NCBI GenBank assembly: GCA_002633005.1
Contig: NMRA01000763.1
Coordinates: 129,160-155,561 of the forward strand
Length of the DNA stretch: 26,402 nucleotides
Origin: Phoronis australis
Taxonomy: Eukaryota; Phoronida; Phoronidae
Direction of reading: 5' to 3'
In this document: positions 10,291 to 19,975 of the stretch, in pieces
Numbering within the stretch: the stretch's first letter is position 1
Layout of the letters: each line of letters starts with the position of its first letter
Translations under genes and position numbers: made by a program
The notes under the pieces: model-generated
What the model was told of the DNA's origin: nothing
The model's database searches: none
What the model saw: the letters and a program-made list of their open reading frames with translations, nothing else

Positions 10291-10437
10291 CTATGCCTTT
10301 TAGATACTTGGCCTTTCGTCAAACTATTTGACATTAGCTGACTAGTACACCATCTACATGCGAGATCTGACATTGGGAACAGTGACAGTATACCAATATT
10401 TCTGTAGGACCACTGACAAGAATCACACCAGAGGCAA

Positions 10438-11746
10438 AAGGTATGTTTTCCTCTATTGACACGTCATACCCATACCATACCTAAAAAATAACCTTAGATC
10501 TTCGTTAAACCAAAAAAGAAGAAAGATTTAAGACTAAAATTATGAAGGTAAAGTATCGTTGCTTGGGTTTCATACTGCAGTGTACCATAAAGGTTTTCAG
10601 ATCAGTGGCCATAATACAACAAATGAAAATTCATTGAAAAAGCCCTATCAGCCTGAATGTTCGCAAATTCGACAAAAAATGTTAGTGTGAAAATAATTCG
10701 ACGATCTGAGAGACGAGAAGTCAGTGATTGAAAGTTAATGACAAAGGATCTGCAACATTTTAGAGGCTACAAACCAAAAAATGAAAATTAAAATGAAAGC
10801 GACAATTCAGTGCACATTGCCAAACGTTGTTTGGATACTTTACCAAGGCACTGGCTGTTTGAAGAATTCGTTTTAAGAAGCCACGTGCTTACAACTCTCC
10901 AAACATTTTGCTCGAAATCACTGTTCAAAATGCCTCGTGACATGAAAATTCGAATCTTTTGTTTTCGAACTAATGGTCTTTCGGGCTTGTGTGGATATTG
11001 GTGGATGTATTTACTTGCTTGTCCTTGAAAACAAGGAATACCGGTATTTCATAACTTACCCACACTTTTTCTCACGTGTAGTTTTCCGTTCAGATCACGT
11101 GATTTCATTGTGTCCAAGGGGTTGGCTTCCTTTTATCATTATTTTAGGGCTTTTAGGTATTTGGCCTTTCGTCAAACTATTTGACTTAGGCTGACCAGTA
11201 TACCATTAACATGCGAGATCTGACATTGCGAGCAATGACAGTATACCAAAAGTTCTGCAGGACCACTGACACGAGTCGCACAAGAGTCAAGGTTCCGTTA
11301 ACTTGTAAACATCATAGAAGCTTCTAGGTTTTACTACATGTTTGTGCTCCTTTGTGTCATCAAAACATGACCGACATTTTTTCGATATGGAAAAGGGAAG
11401 TGTAAAATCTACTAGCCAGTCATTCAGGCATAAATGTATGTCTGTTAATGCACAATGACTCACATCTAGTTTCAAGGCATGTCCTCTTAAAAACCATTAA
11501 AACATAGCAAAAATCGAAGATCCATTGTTGATTAAACAACCGTGTCAAAACATGATCGAAAATCATTTGATGAAAAGTTTCGAGAAGTGATCTCAGAAAC
11601 AATGTTGATGTTTTAAATTGTGATTATTGCACTTTCGTTTTGTGAAAGACGTTTAAATCCTAGTATGTGAACGTTTTACATAAATCTGAACTGCTATTTC
11701 TGAGATAGCAACCTTTGAATCAAGAGAAATGTAGACGCTTTTTCTA
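10438..11746 (+). repeat. Array unit 4 (5' part missing)
   Basis: The copy begins inside the C region (CATACCCATACC, ~10465), then shows B at ~10848, the end-of-unit segments CGTCAAACTATTTGACTTAGG (~11170) and GAACTGCTATTTCTGAGATA (~11688), and joins normally to unit 5. It is the uninterrupted reference for the insertion at 10130-10280. Confidence 0.7.
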
Positions 11747-12408
11747 GGGTCATACAGGATCTGAACTAGAAGGATCTTGACCTCGCCACCACTGGCAAAG
11801 GACTAAAGATGTCGCTGAACCACCAACTCAAACAACCCCAGAGTCGGAAAAATCCCGGAAATTGCCTCTTCCATTAGGACGTGCGCCATAAGATGCTATC
11901 TTATCCAAAGTACAAAAGACGATAAAGGTGTGTAAATTTCGTTATTAAAACGTTTTGGACTTCCTGGCATGTGCAGTTACAGTTCTCCACCTGTGACAAC
12001 CGTGTGCTTTCCAGGTCGCTGTAAAATATAGTGTTGGCTGGTTTTTAATTGCACGATAAAAGCTTAGGCCGTTATGACACACTTTTAATCCCATGGACAG
12101 ATCTGCCCATTTATCAATGGTATTACCATTCGCTTGGATTAGAGGTTTGTTAGTTTTCTTGCCTGTGGGTTTGTGTTAACGAAAACGCACTTTCCAATCC
12201 CGCCCAACAAAGCACTAACATGCAAACACAATCCCTAACATACGAAGAGATACATGTTCACCACAAATTAATCTAAATGGCATTCAAGGTCGCAAAAGCC
12301 ATGCTGAATGGAATATTTGAATCTCTGTGCCGATGCAGAAGCAAGATGAAGCTGAGCAGTGCTTCCCGTGGTCGATTCCTGCCTGTGTAGGGAGAAAGAT
12401 TTTTCAAT

Positions 12409-12423
12409 AGCGGATTTGCAGCG
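12409..12423 (+). repeat. Left terminal inverted repeat
   Basis: AGCGGATTTGCAGCG, the perfect inverse of 13906-13920. Just inside lies a CG-rich subterminal stretch with the near-palindrome TGCGCATGTGCGA (about 12441-12453), typical of DNA-transposon ends. Confidence 0.85.
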
Positions 12424-12544
12424 CAGACGAACTACGCATTGCGCATGTGCGAGATACTTCCTTCGCTAAGGCTCATGGGATAGCTTGTGGTCAGGCATGT
12501 CTTGAGCAGGCTAGATAGTGTGTGCATTTTGAGCGATTTGCAAA

Positions 12545-12958
12545 CTAAATACCATGTTTCATTTTTTGCTTTATAATACCAAGCAAGTCCTCTCTCTCGT
12601 TTGTAAACACAGCGTAGCTATGATCAGTGACCGTGTGACCTAGAGCACGACTGTCGCCGTGTTCAGTATTGGGGTTATCGGCGTTGATTTCGAAATCTCC
12701 TCCTATTTCAGACAAGTTGAGAGTTCTTGGGTTGCTTAACTTTTGTAGCTTTCGTCGTGGATATGCTAGAGACGTTAATTTTAAGTGGAAACTCCGTCGG
12801 AATGTTGTTCTCATAAGTCTTTTTTCCACCAGGAAAATGTTCGCTGCACACACGATGGCCCCTAGGCAATTACATCGCATTGGATGCCGGCCGCAGGCAT
12901 TCAGGAGCGATAGTACATCCTCACAAAAAGTTACCCATTTCAAACTTAGATACAGCAA
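12545..12958 (-). CDS. Open frame inside the transposon, possible downstream exon of the THAP gene
   Basis: A 137-residue frame on the same strand as the THAP exon and about 650 bases downstream of it, ending with a TAG at 12545-12547 close to the left terminal repeat. It is of mixed composition, with charged stretches (KLTSLAYPRRKLQKL; FTNEREDLLGIIKQKMK) and an acidic middle (SEIGGDFEINADNPNTEHGD), and looks more protein-like than the frames in the surrounding array. I do not recognise a transposase catalytic motif or any other domain. Its position between the terminal repeats and its shared strand suggest it is the 3' exon or a cargo frame of the element. It could equally be chance; an opposite-strand frame of 97 residues (12669-12962) overlaps it. 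Confidence 0.35.
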   Translation of the reverse strand: MLYLSLKWVTFCEDVLSLLNACGRHPMRCNCLGAIVCAANIFLVEKRLMRTTFRRSFHLKLTSLAYPRRKLQKLSNPRTLNLSEIGGDFEINADNPNTEHGDSRALGHTVTDHSYAVFTNEREDLLGIIKQKMKHGI

Positions 12959-13577
12959 ATAAAATCAAATGAACCCGGCATACATATAGGAACACGGAGT
13001 TATAATTAACACATACCACGACTCTGGATACAATTTAGTCAGCAAAACTTGAACGAATCGATGAAAATCTGTCGCGGTTTGTTCGAGTTTCTCTCAGTCA
13101 CGGTTACCGGGTGCCATTTTGAGGAAGTTACGTGAAATTACGCATGTTGACGAATAAAAAGTCCAAGGGACACACATCTTACAAGTTTCACCCGATACCT
13201 TCTCATGCTATTTTACAAGTGTCGCGCGCTAGCGTCACGCGCTTCGCTCAGTCTAACCTTGCGCCTAACTCACGGGATTCAGTTGACATGCTTTGTAGTT
13301 ATCGCGCACGCGGTGATAAAATTAACGGCAACCAAAAAAGTGGAGTTGTAATTCTTCGCCAAAGTCAACTTAATTCTCACAACTAAGCTTCATTAAAGAT
13401 ATGTATAGAAGTAGAAAGGACCAATGATGAAAGTAAGCGTTTTTTAAATGATAGTTTTAAGTGTAGAGTGTATTTTTGACGAGGTGAAAACTCGAAATCG
13501 GTAACCCAAATCCGGTCACGGCCCGTTTAAAATACACTGGAGTAACGAAATGAGTACAGAAAGCGAATGGAAGTATT

Positions 13578-13608
13578 GTAGCCCCTACATGGCCAACCGA
13601 GGGGCTAC
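13578..13608. repeat. Perfect 9-bp hairpin across the THAP exon stop
   Basis: GTAGCCCCT (13578-13586) and AGGGGCTAC (13600-13608) are perfect inverse complements separated by 13 bases. The right arm contains the TAG that ends the THAP frame. It could be a structural element of the transposon, the footprint of a small insertion, or chance. Confidence 0.5.
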
Positions 13609-13814
13609 GTGTTGCCTACTAGATGGCCCCGCGTTCGTTTGAATGCGCTAAATTTCCCCTTACTCCCAGGTCTCCTAATGTTGTTTATCCATTTTTCACA
13701 AAGTTCTTGGTTTGCAGGGAACACATACAAACTCAGATTTTTATCTCTCTTGTTGTTTTTGAAGCAGCCAGGAACACAACAAGTGTATCCGCCGTAAGTT
13801 TTCTTCGCGCTCAT
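13605..13814 (-). CDS. THAP-type zinc-finger exon, incomplete zinc site
   Basis: From the ATG at 13812-13814 (MSAKKTYGG) the frame gives YTCCVPGC, then LYVFP, then KWINNIRR and GKFSAFKRTRGH before a TAG at 13605-13607, 69 residues in all. THAP domains bind DNA through a C2CH zinc centre of the form C-x(2-4)-C-x(35-50)-C-x2-H, with an F-P segment after the first cysteine pair and an invariant W. The first cysteine pair, the FP and the W are present, but the second C-x2-H and the closing AVPT-like box are missing: the frame runs GHLVGNT-stop where C-x2-H-F would follow. Either an intron starts near the CTA-GTAGGC junction (~13616) with the rest in a later exon, or the gene is decayed. I chose this Met because the upstream extension of the frame runs through the terminal repeat into array sequence. 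Role: probably the DNA-binding part of the element's transposase or accessory protein. Confidence 0.7.
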   Translation of the reverse strand: MSAKKTYGGYTCCVPGCFKNNKRDKNLSLYVFPANQELCEKWINNIRRPGSKGKFSAFKRTRGHLVGNT

Positions 13815-13905
13815 ACCGCGTATTATGCTTGTTACTATGGCCGCTTTCGGAATCCTGACCACAGCACCCACAATGCACCATTTTAACCTAATTTCAATAT
13901 GGCGT

Positions 13906-13920
13906 CGCTGCAAATCCGCT
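13906..13920 (-). repeat. Right terminal inverted repeat
   Basis: CGCTGCAAATCCGCT, the perfect inverse of 12409-12423. The array sequence resumes right after the flanking AT with TGATCTGCTTACTGCAAG. Confidence 0.85.
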
Positions 13921-14464
13921 ATTGATCTGCTTACTGCAAGTTGAAAGCAATTGATTGGTCGATTGTTTGTAAATTTTATCAATATGCGTTTTTTCCTATT
14001 TACATGTACACGCCATACCCATACCCAAAGATAACCTTCGTTTAACCAGAACGAAAGAAGATTTAAGACGAAAATTATAAAGCTATAGTATCGTTACTTG
14101 GGTTTCATACTACAGTGTGTACAGCTCAATACCTTGAACATTCTCAAATCCCTACCCATAATACAACAAATAAAAACATTTTTAAAAAGGTGCTATTAGG
14201 CCGAAGGTTCACAATTTCGAGAAAAAGGTTATTAGTTCTAAAACAGTTTGACAAGGACAAGGTCTTTTCAATAGATGTGCGTGTGGTTAATTGAAAACAG
14301 TCCATTATTCGATTATTTGTAAACTTTATCAATGCATGTTTTGCCTATTTACAAGGTCCAACAATAACCCCATGACCCTCGGATAACCAAAACGAATTCC
14401 GAAAGATTTAAGGTGCAACTTATGAGGGTAAATTATCATTGCTTGCGTTTCATATTGTATTTAC

Positions 14465-14473
14465 TATAAATAG
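14465..14473 (+). promoter_or_regulatory. TATA box candidate in unit 5
   Basis: TATAAATAG followed by TGTACAGCTCAATATG, the same arrangement as at 3410. Confidence 0.35.
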
Positions 14474-14848
14474 TGTACAGCTCAATATGTTGAAGGTGGT
14501 CAAATCCGTACCCGTAATACGGTAAACGAAAACGTTATTAAAAAAATCATATGAAATTGCTTGTTGAACAACGGTTTCAGTAACTTAATCTAAGTTTATT
14601 AGGTGAAAACTTTTGAGATGTGATCTTAGAGACACCGTTGATGACATAAAATATGATCATTTCATTTTTGTTTCGTGAACGGAGTTTAAATCACAGTATT
14701 TGAAAGTTTTACCTAAATCTGAACTGCCATTTCTGGACTTTTTTCTAGGGTCATACAGGATCTTAACTAGCAGGACCCTGGCCTGAACCTCACTGTCAAT
14801 GAACCAATGATAGCATTGAACCATCACCTTAAAATGACACCAGAGTCG

Positions 14849-15106
14849 AAAAGGTAAGAAAAGAGGAGGCAGTGTGGCCTGGTTGATAAGTGCCCGCTTT
14901 CTTTACTCGAGGTCGTGGGTTCGAGTCCCACCACGTCACACTGCTAAGAGCCAGGTTTCTAGCTCCTCTGCTCGGTTTTAACCACATATTAATAAAGCAT
15001 AAAATTATTTTCAGATGATCAGCGCAATGGGCCCACATGCGAGGCCTGCGCACGTGTGGTACAACGTGTATCAGACCGCCTGCAATTACTTTAAAAAGGT
15101 AAGAAA
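14849..15106 (+). mobile_element. tRNA-derived SINE with 13-bp target duplication
   Basis: AAAAGGTAAGAAA is found at 14849-14861 and 15094-15106; the 232 bases between are absent from every other array copy, which read straight from GAGTCGGAAAGGTAA to ATCCCGG. The 5' part is tRNA-like: an A-box-like TGGCCTGGTTG (14875-14885), a perfect B box GGTTCGAGTCC (14918-14928), and 8 paired bases GCAGTGTG/CACACTGC (14869-14876, 14937-14944). A tRNA-unrelated body follows to 15093. The anticodon stem does not form and extra bases separate the T arm from the acceptor strand, so it is not a working tRNA gene. Polymerase III transcription and LINE-driven insertion are inferred from the structure. Confidence 0.85.
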
Positions 15107-15429
15107 TCCCGAAAATCGCCTCTTTTTTGAGGGCGTGCACCATGAGATGGTATCAAGGTTCCGTTCACTTGTAAATATCATAGAATCTTCTGGTTTTTAC
15201 TAAACGTTTGTACTCATGTGAGTCATCAAAATATGACCGACACTTCTTTAACTTGGAAAAGCGAAATAAAAAATTTAGTCGCCAGTCATTCAGGCATCTG
15301 ACTTTATTGATTTACACTGTTTCACACCTGATTTCAGGGCACAGTTTCTCAAACACCATAGAATTTAGTACAAAAAACAAGTGCACATTGATAGTAAGGC
15401 AACGGCATTAACAACAAGACAGAAGTGAG

Positions 15430-16290
15430 TGTTTGTCATCTCTGCCTGCCCGGTTGTGCGGGCGTCCGGGATACGGCGTCCACAGCTGTATCTCTTAAAT
15501 CTTCACAGAACCTTGATGAGATTTGGCAGATGTGCTTCTATAAGGCTGACGACAGTTGACGACGAATTTCGGACGGATCCGCCCACCGGTGGAACTGTTT
15601 TCGTTTATATCTGTTTCTTCAAAGGTCATCAGATTTTCATAAAACTTGGCTCATGGGCCAATAAGATGACGCTATCTTCTTTCAGATGACACCTAATGGC
15701 AAATTTTACTGTCCTCTAGTATATTTTTGGCCCCTCCATCAATCAAACCACTCTAAGGATGATTGTGAAAATTGGCATATATGTTCTTACTGTGAAGAAG
15801 GCAGCTGACAACGGCTTTCCGACGACTTCGACTACCGTGACTAGTGGCATTTTCGTTTGATTTTGCGCCCAGCCCATGGCTCTGCAAAATCTTATTAAAT
15901 TTAGCAAGTATCTTTATATTAAGTTGAAAACGGATGACAACGATTTGCGGACGGATTGGACTACGGTGTGCTTCCTAGTGACTATTTATTTTTTTTAAGT
16001 TTACCTAAAGTCTGTATATTCAAAGGTTCTTTGACGGATTTTCATAAAATTTGGCAGATAGGCATATATTAGTGAAATGGTGCCTATCTTTCATTTCCCG
16101 ATGGATTGGGAGTATTTTGCGGCACCTTGCGGCTATTTTTTACTGTTTTTTAGTCTTTTTGTCGTCCGCCCCTCTCTCAACCAAACCACTCTATGGATGA
16201 TTTAAAAAATTTCCATACATGGTTTTACTGTAAAAAGGTCGGCTCACGGTCTTGTCCCGACGAAATTAACTAGTGTGGCGCTTCTTGGTG
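15430..16290 (+). repeat. Second array of ~150-bp modules (same family as 6597-8140)
   Basis: It carries the same module sentences, for example GATGATTGTGAAAATTGGCA (15757-15776), TGACGACAGTTGACGACG, and TTTTCATAAAATTTGGCA (16039-16056). The CTAGTGGC-type ends are more decayed here (near 15585, 15690, 15840, 15970, 16115 and 16278). It starts with a GC-richer leader (CCCGGTTGTGCGGGCGTCCGG), comparable in tone to the leader at 6640-6690 with GGAGTCCGGAGTCGGCGTCC. It interrupts the 1.9 kb unit at a different point than the first array does. Confidence 0.7.
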
Positions 16291-16454
16291 GCAAATTGAA
16301 AAAATTGATTTTGTCGGTTGTTTGTAAAATACTCGCTTTTGTCTAATTACAAGCCATACCCATACCCCAACGATGTGCTGCGACCCACGGATAACCAAAA
16401 CAGGAGAATAATTTAGAATGAAAATTGTGAAGGTAAACTAACGTACTGCATTAA

Positions 16455-16462
16455 TATAAATA
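16455..16462 (+). promoter_or_regulatory. TATA box candidate in unit 6
   Basis: TATAAATA at the conserved place in the C-to-B segment; the downstream segment is more diverged (ACTGTAGTTTGATATTTTG). Confidence 0.3.
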
Positions 16463-17517
16463 ACTGTAGTTTGATATTTTGAAAGTTCTCAAGTCCAAAC
16501 ACTCTTAACAGGAGAAATAAAACTGTTTTTAAAATACTGTATCAGGCCCAAGATTTACGATTCCGACAGACAAGAAAGTTAGTTTGTCCGAAATAAGGCC
16601 ACGAAAGCAGAAGCCGGTTATTCAAAGTCAACGACAGCGAAGCAGCAAAATTTTAGTGGCGGTAAAACAAAGTTTGAAAATGTAAATGAAAACGAAAGCT
16701 CAGAGCACATTGCTGAACTGTGTTTGGATCTTTTCCAGAGGCACTGGGTCTTCGAGTGTTTAATATCTTAAAATATTTTGTTCCAAATCACCGTTCAGAA
16801 CCTCATGTCATTAAAGCTTGAACTTTTAGTTTTCCCCGCTATGGGCTTTCGTACTTGCGTGTATTTGTGGACTTAAAAACCTTTGGAAAATGAAAGCCGT
16901 GGTTTCATACCTTCAGAAATCACACTTTCTCACTTCTAATTTTAAATTGAAGTCATGTACATGTAGGTTTTATTGCTTCCAAAAGATTGGTTTCCTTTTA
17001 ACCGTATTGTAGATTTAATAGCGATTTGGTCATTCTTCGAACGGTGACTTTGGATGACTACATGTAGTATACCATTAACTCGCGGAATTGAACGTCGAAA
17101 GCAGTGGCAGTATACCCAAGGTGGGCCCTGACAACTAACACGAATGTCACCAGTTATGTTCATCTGAAACCACCCTTGTTTGATTTGAGAAAGTGAAGTT
17201 CAAATTTTACGCCAGTCATTCAGCATATGTCTTTATTCATGAACACCGTTTCACACCTGGTTTCAAGGCAAAAAACTGTAAATTTAAGTAAAATACAAAA
17301 GTACATTAAGGTTAAAACAATGGTATCAATCACACAGTTGAATTTCATTCGATGAAAATAAATGTTTCAGAAGTCATCACAGAAAAACAGTTAACATGAT
17401 CATTTCATTTTCGTTTTATGAACGGTGTTTAAATCATGGTATTTGACATTTTACGTAAATCTGAACTGCTATTCTGATACGAATCTTCAAAATTAGAAAA
17501 ATTTTAACGTTATTCCA

Positions 17518-18711
17518 AAGGTAATACATGATCTGAACAACCATGACCTCACCACTACTAACAGAGAACCAAAGATAACACTGTACCAAATACTCAAGTG
17601 ATACCCTAATTGGAAAGGTAAAAAAAATCTCTGATGTTGCACCTTCCGTGAGGGCGCGCCATCAGATGCTGTCTTACACGGTACACGAAGGACGATAGAG
17701 GTATGAAACTTTCGTTATTGATAACACTTTGTCTGGCTGACACTTGCAGTTACAGTTGTCTACGTGTCAACTTTGTGGTGTCCAAATCATTGGAACAGCG
17801 TTTAAGTGCTGTCGAACATTATTTGGATCCTTTCGAGAGGTGGCACTGGCACTTCTAAAAAGTAGTTTCAAACAGGAACGTGCATACAAATCTCCGAACA
17901 TTTTGCTAACTGAAATAAATGAAAGTTCAAAATTTTAGCTTTCAAACTAATGGACTTTCGACCTAGTTTGGACCTTTGGATTTATGGATTTTTGGACTTG
18001 CTCACCTTCGGACCAATGAATAAGTGATTTCATACTTTCTGCTCACACTCTTTCTCACTTGCACTTTTCAATTCAGATCATAAGTTTTCATTGCTTCCAA
18101 TGAGATGATTTTGTTTAAACATCATTGTAGACTTTTAATGAATTCTCCTAATTTCGTCAAATCACTTGACATTGGCTGACTAGTATACCATTGCCATGCG
18201 GGATCTGACGTGGCAAGCACTGAGAGTGTACCAAAGGTGCCGCTGGACCACTCACAGGAATGAAATCAGAGTCAAAAGCTATGGTGCCGTTCACCCCTAA
18301 GTATCCTGGAAGTTAAATGCTTTGACTGTCTGTGTGTTCTACGAGTCATCAAAACTGAACAGCATCCTTGTTTGATTTGGAAAAGTCAAGTCATTCAGGT
18401 AGTTATTTTTATTCATATACATTGTATTACATCTAGTTTCAGGCACGGTCCCTCAAAAACCGTAACATAAGCAAAAGGAAAACCCATGTTCATGGTAAAA
18501 CAATGATATCAATAACAAGAACGAATTTCATTTCATGAAAGTGTTCCAGAAGTGACATCAGAACTCTATTGACGTTCTAAATTATGCTCTCTATTTTTTG
18601 TTCTGTTAACTGTCTTTAAATCACAGTATTTGGAGGCGTTACAGGAATCAAAATAGCTATTTCTCTGATATAAACGTTTAGAGTTAGAGAAATATAGACG
18701 TTTGTTCCAGG
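17518..18711 (+). repeat. Array unit 7 (internal deletion)
   Basis: Start block, A (~17713) and then, at ~17815, a direct join to block B (~17838), with the C region and the TATA segment missing. The rest to the end block AATAGCTATTTCTCTGATAT (~18652) is intact. Length is 1194 bases. Confidence 0.7.
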
Positions 18712-19975
18712 GTCTTATATGATCTGAGCAAGCAGGACACTGACCTTACCACCACTGGCACAGAACAAAAGATGTCGCTGAACCACCAACACAAAATGAT
18801 ACCGTAATCGGAAACGTAAAAAATCCCTTAAGTTTCACTCTCCATTAGGCTGCATCATGAGATGCTGCCCTTAAAGATATATGAAGGACGTGTAACTGTC
18901 GTTATTGACAAGATTTTGGACTGACTGACACTTGTGACAACTTTGTGGTGTCTTGATCATTGTAACAGCTTTAAAGTGATAACGGTATTTTACTTGTACT
19001 CTGGCTTGTACTCAAGTTTTAGTTTTTGGTTCGTAATGGCGCATATGTACTTTAAATGGATACACCTCTCCATGCATTAAGCAGCAAGATTAGTGGTGGT
19101 AAACAAATATTTGAAAATGTAAATAAATGCAACATCTCTGCACATTGTTGATTATTGTTTTGATCCTTCCGACAGGCTCTCAGGGTTCCATAAAGTAGTC
19201 TCAAATAGGCACGTGCATATAAATACCCGAACCTTCTTCTCCAAACAAGTTTTCAAAATCTTGATACTTGAAAATTCTAACTTTTAGCTTCGGACTGGTG
19301 CGGACCTTCGAATTTATAGATTTTTGGACGTTTAAGCTTTCAGACCAATGAATACCTTGAATTCATACCTTCTGCTCAAACTATTTCTCACTCGTAGATT
19401 TCAATTCACATCATGCAATTTCATTGCCTCCAAGGGGTTGATTTCGTTTGAATTTTATTGTAGGTTTTTAGAGGCTTCGCCAAATTTCTTCGAACCACTG
19501 GACTGACTAATATACCACTAGCATGTGGCATGCAGGATTTGACGTCGCGAACAGTGGGATGAAACCACAGGACCACTTACACGAATGACACCATAGCCAA
19601 AATGTATGGTGTCATTAAGCTGTAAACATCCTGGATTTTACATGCTTTGACCGCATGTGCCTTCTAGGACCCATCAATTCACACCTGGTTTCAGGGCACA
19701 ATAGATTATTTCTCAAAACCCGTAAAATTTAGCTTAGGACAAAAAGCACATTAATGGTAAATCAAAGGTATCAATAACAAAAATCGAAGTTAATTTAATG
19801 AAGGTGTTCCAGAAGTCATCTCAGAACTCTGTTAAAGTTGTAAAACATGCTCTTATCATTTTCGTTTTCTGAACGGTGTTTAAATCAATAGTACATGTAT
19901 TTGAAATTTTTACATCAATGTGAACTGTCATGTCTGAGATACAAACCTTAGAGAATTGTAGACGTTCTTTTCTAG
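18712..19975 (+). repeat. Array unit 8 (internal deletion)
   Basis: Start block, A (~18899), then a join near 19078 from CTCTCCATGCATTAA to AGCAGCAAGATTAGTGG just before block B (~19172). As in unit 7 the C region and TATA segment are lost, but the breakpoints differ, so the two deletions are independent. Confidence 0.7.

Larger units (their letters stand above)
8291..10437 (+). repeat. Array unit 3 (two insertions, 3' part lost)
   Basis: Anchors A (~8494), C (~9463) and B (~9829) are in the usual order. Foreign segments lie at about 8584-8940 and 10130-10280. Near 10437 the sequence jumps from the segment CAGAGGCAAAAGGTATG straight to the segment GTTTTCCTCTATTGACACGTCATACCC, which belongs to the C region, so the last ~550 bases of this unit and the first ~540 of the next are missing. 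The plus-strand open frames at 8327-8719, 9362-9745 and 9705-9920 lie within the repeat and are not conserved in sister copies. Confidence 0.7.
12407..13922 (-). mobile_element. 1512-bp THAP-carrying DNA transposon, 15-bp TIRs, AT target duplication
   Basis: AGCGGATTTGCAGCG (12409-12423) and its exact reverse complement (13906-13920) bound 1512 bases that are absent from other array copies. Each end is flanked by AT (12407-12408, 13921-13922). Removing the element and one AT leaves TTTTCAATTGATCTGC, which aligns with TTTTCAACTGATCGGC in unit 3 (9336-9351), an empty site that supports a 2-bp AT duplication. The interior holds, on the minus strand, a THAP zinc-finger exon (13605-13814) and a 137-residue open frame (12545-12958). 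THAP domains occur in several animal transposon groups (P, Kolobok, ISL2EU/IS4EU). As I recall, P makes 8-bp, Kolobok TTAA and ISL2EU 2-bp duplications, which favours an ISL2EU-like element. Because TA flanks the same termini if read one base further in, a TA duplication cannot be wholly excluded. No DDE transposase is recognisable, so it is probably non-autonomous or decayed. Confidence 0.8.
11747..14747 (+). repeat. Array unit 5 (split by a DNA transposon, with an internal partial duplication)
   Basis: Anchor A lies at ~11939. A THAP-bearing transposon interrupts the copy at 12409-13920. The C region appears twice, at about 13930-14245 and 14270-14545: near 14246 the sequence jumps back from CAGTTTGACAAGG to GGTCTTTTCAATAG, a tandem partial duplication or the fusion of two deleted units. 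Near 14550 it jumps forward to the late segment CAACGGTTTCAGTAAC, so block B is missing. Confidence 0.65.
14748..17517 (+). repeat. Array unit 6 (SINE and second 150-bp-module array inside)
   Basis: It starts with GGGTCATACAGGATC. A SINE interrupts it at 14862-15093. After CACCATGAGATG the sequence jumps at ~15150 to the late segment GGTTCCGTTCACTTG, losing A, C and B. It runs on to AACAACAAGAC (~15420), where a foreign module array begins; C-region sequence returns at about 16290, then B (~16738) and the usual end. The part before and the part after the module array are probably pieces of two different ancestral units. Confidence 0.65.

Noticed and set aside
9780-10990. Conserved protein (LPRHWL..., repeated in units 3 and 4)
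   Set aside because: The similar peptides reflect DNA similarity of adjacent units; the other units break the frame and no codon-level constraint is visible.
12409-13920. P-element or Kolobok assignment for the THAP transposon
   Set aside because: No 8-bp or TTAA duplication flanks the ends; the empty site in unit 3 fits a 2-bp AT duplication best.
14868-14945. Functional tRNA gene
   Set aside because: The B box and acceptor pairing are good, but the anticodon stem does not pair and extra bases sit between the T arm and the acceptor strand; it is the SINE head.
14829-15143. 104-residue minus-strand open frame
   Set aside because: It is the reverse strand of the SINE and its target duplications, not a gene.
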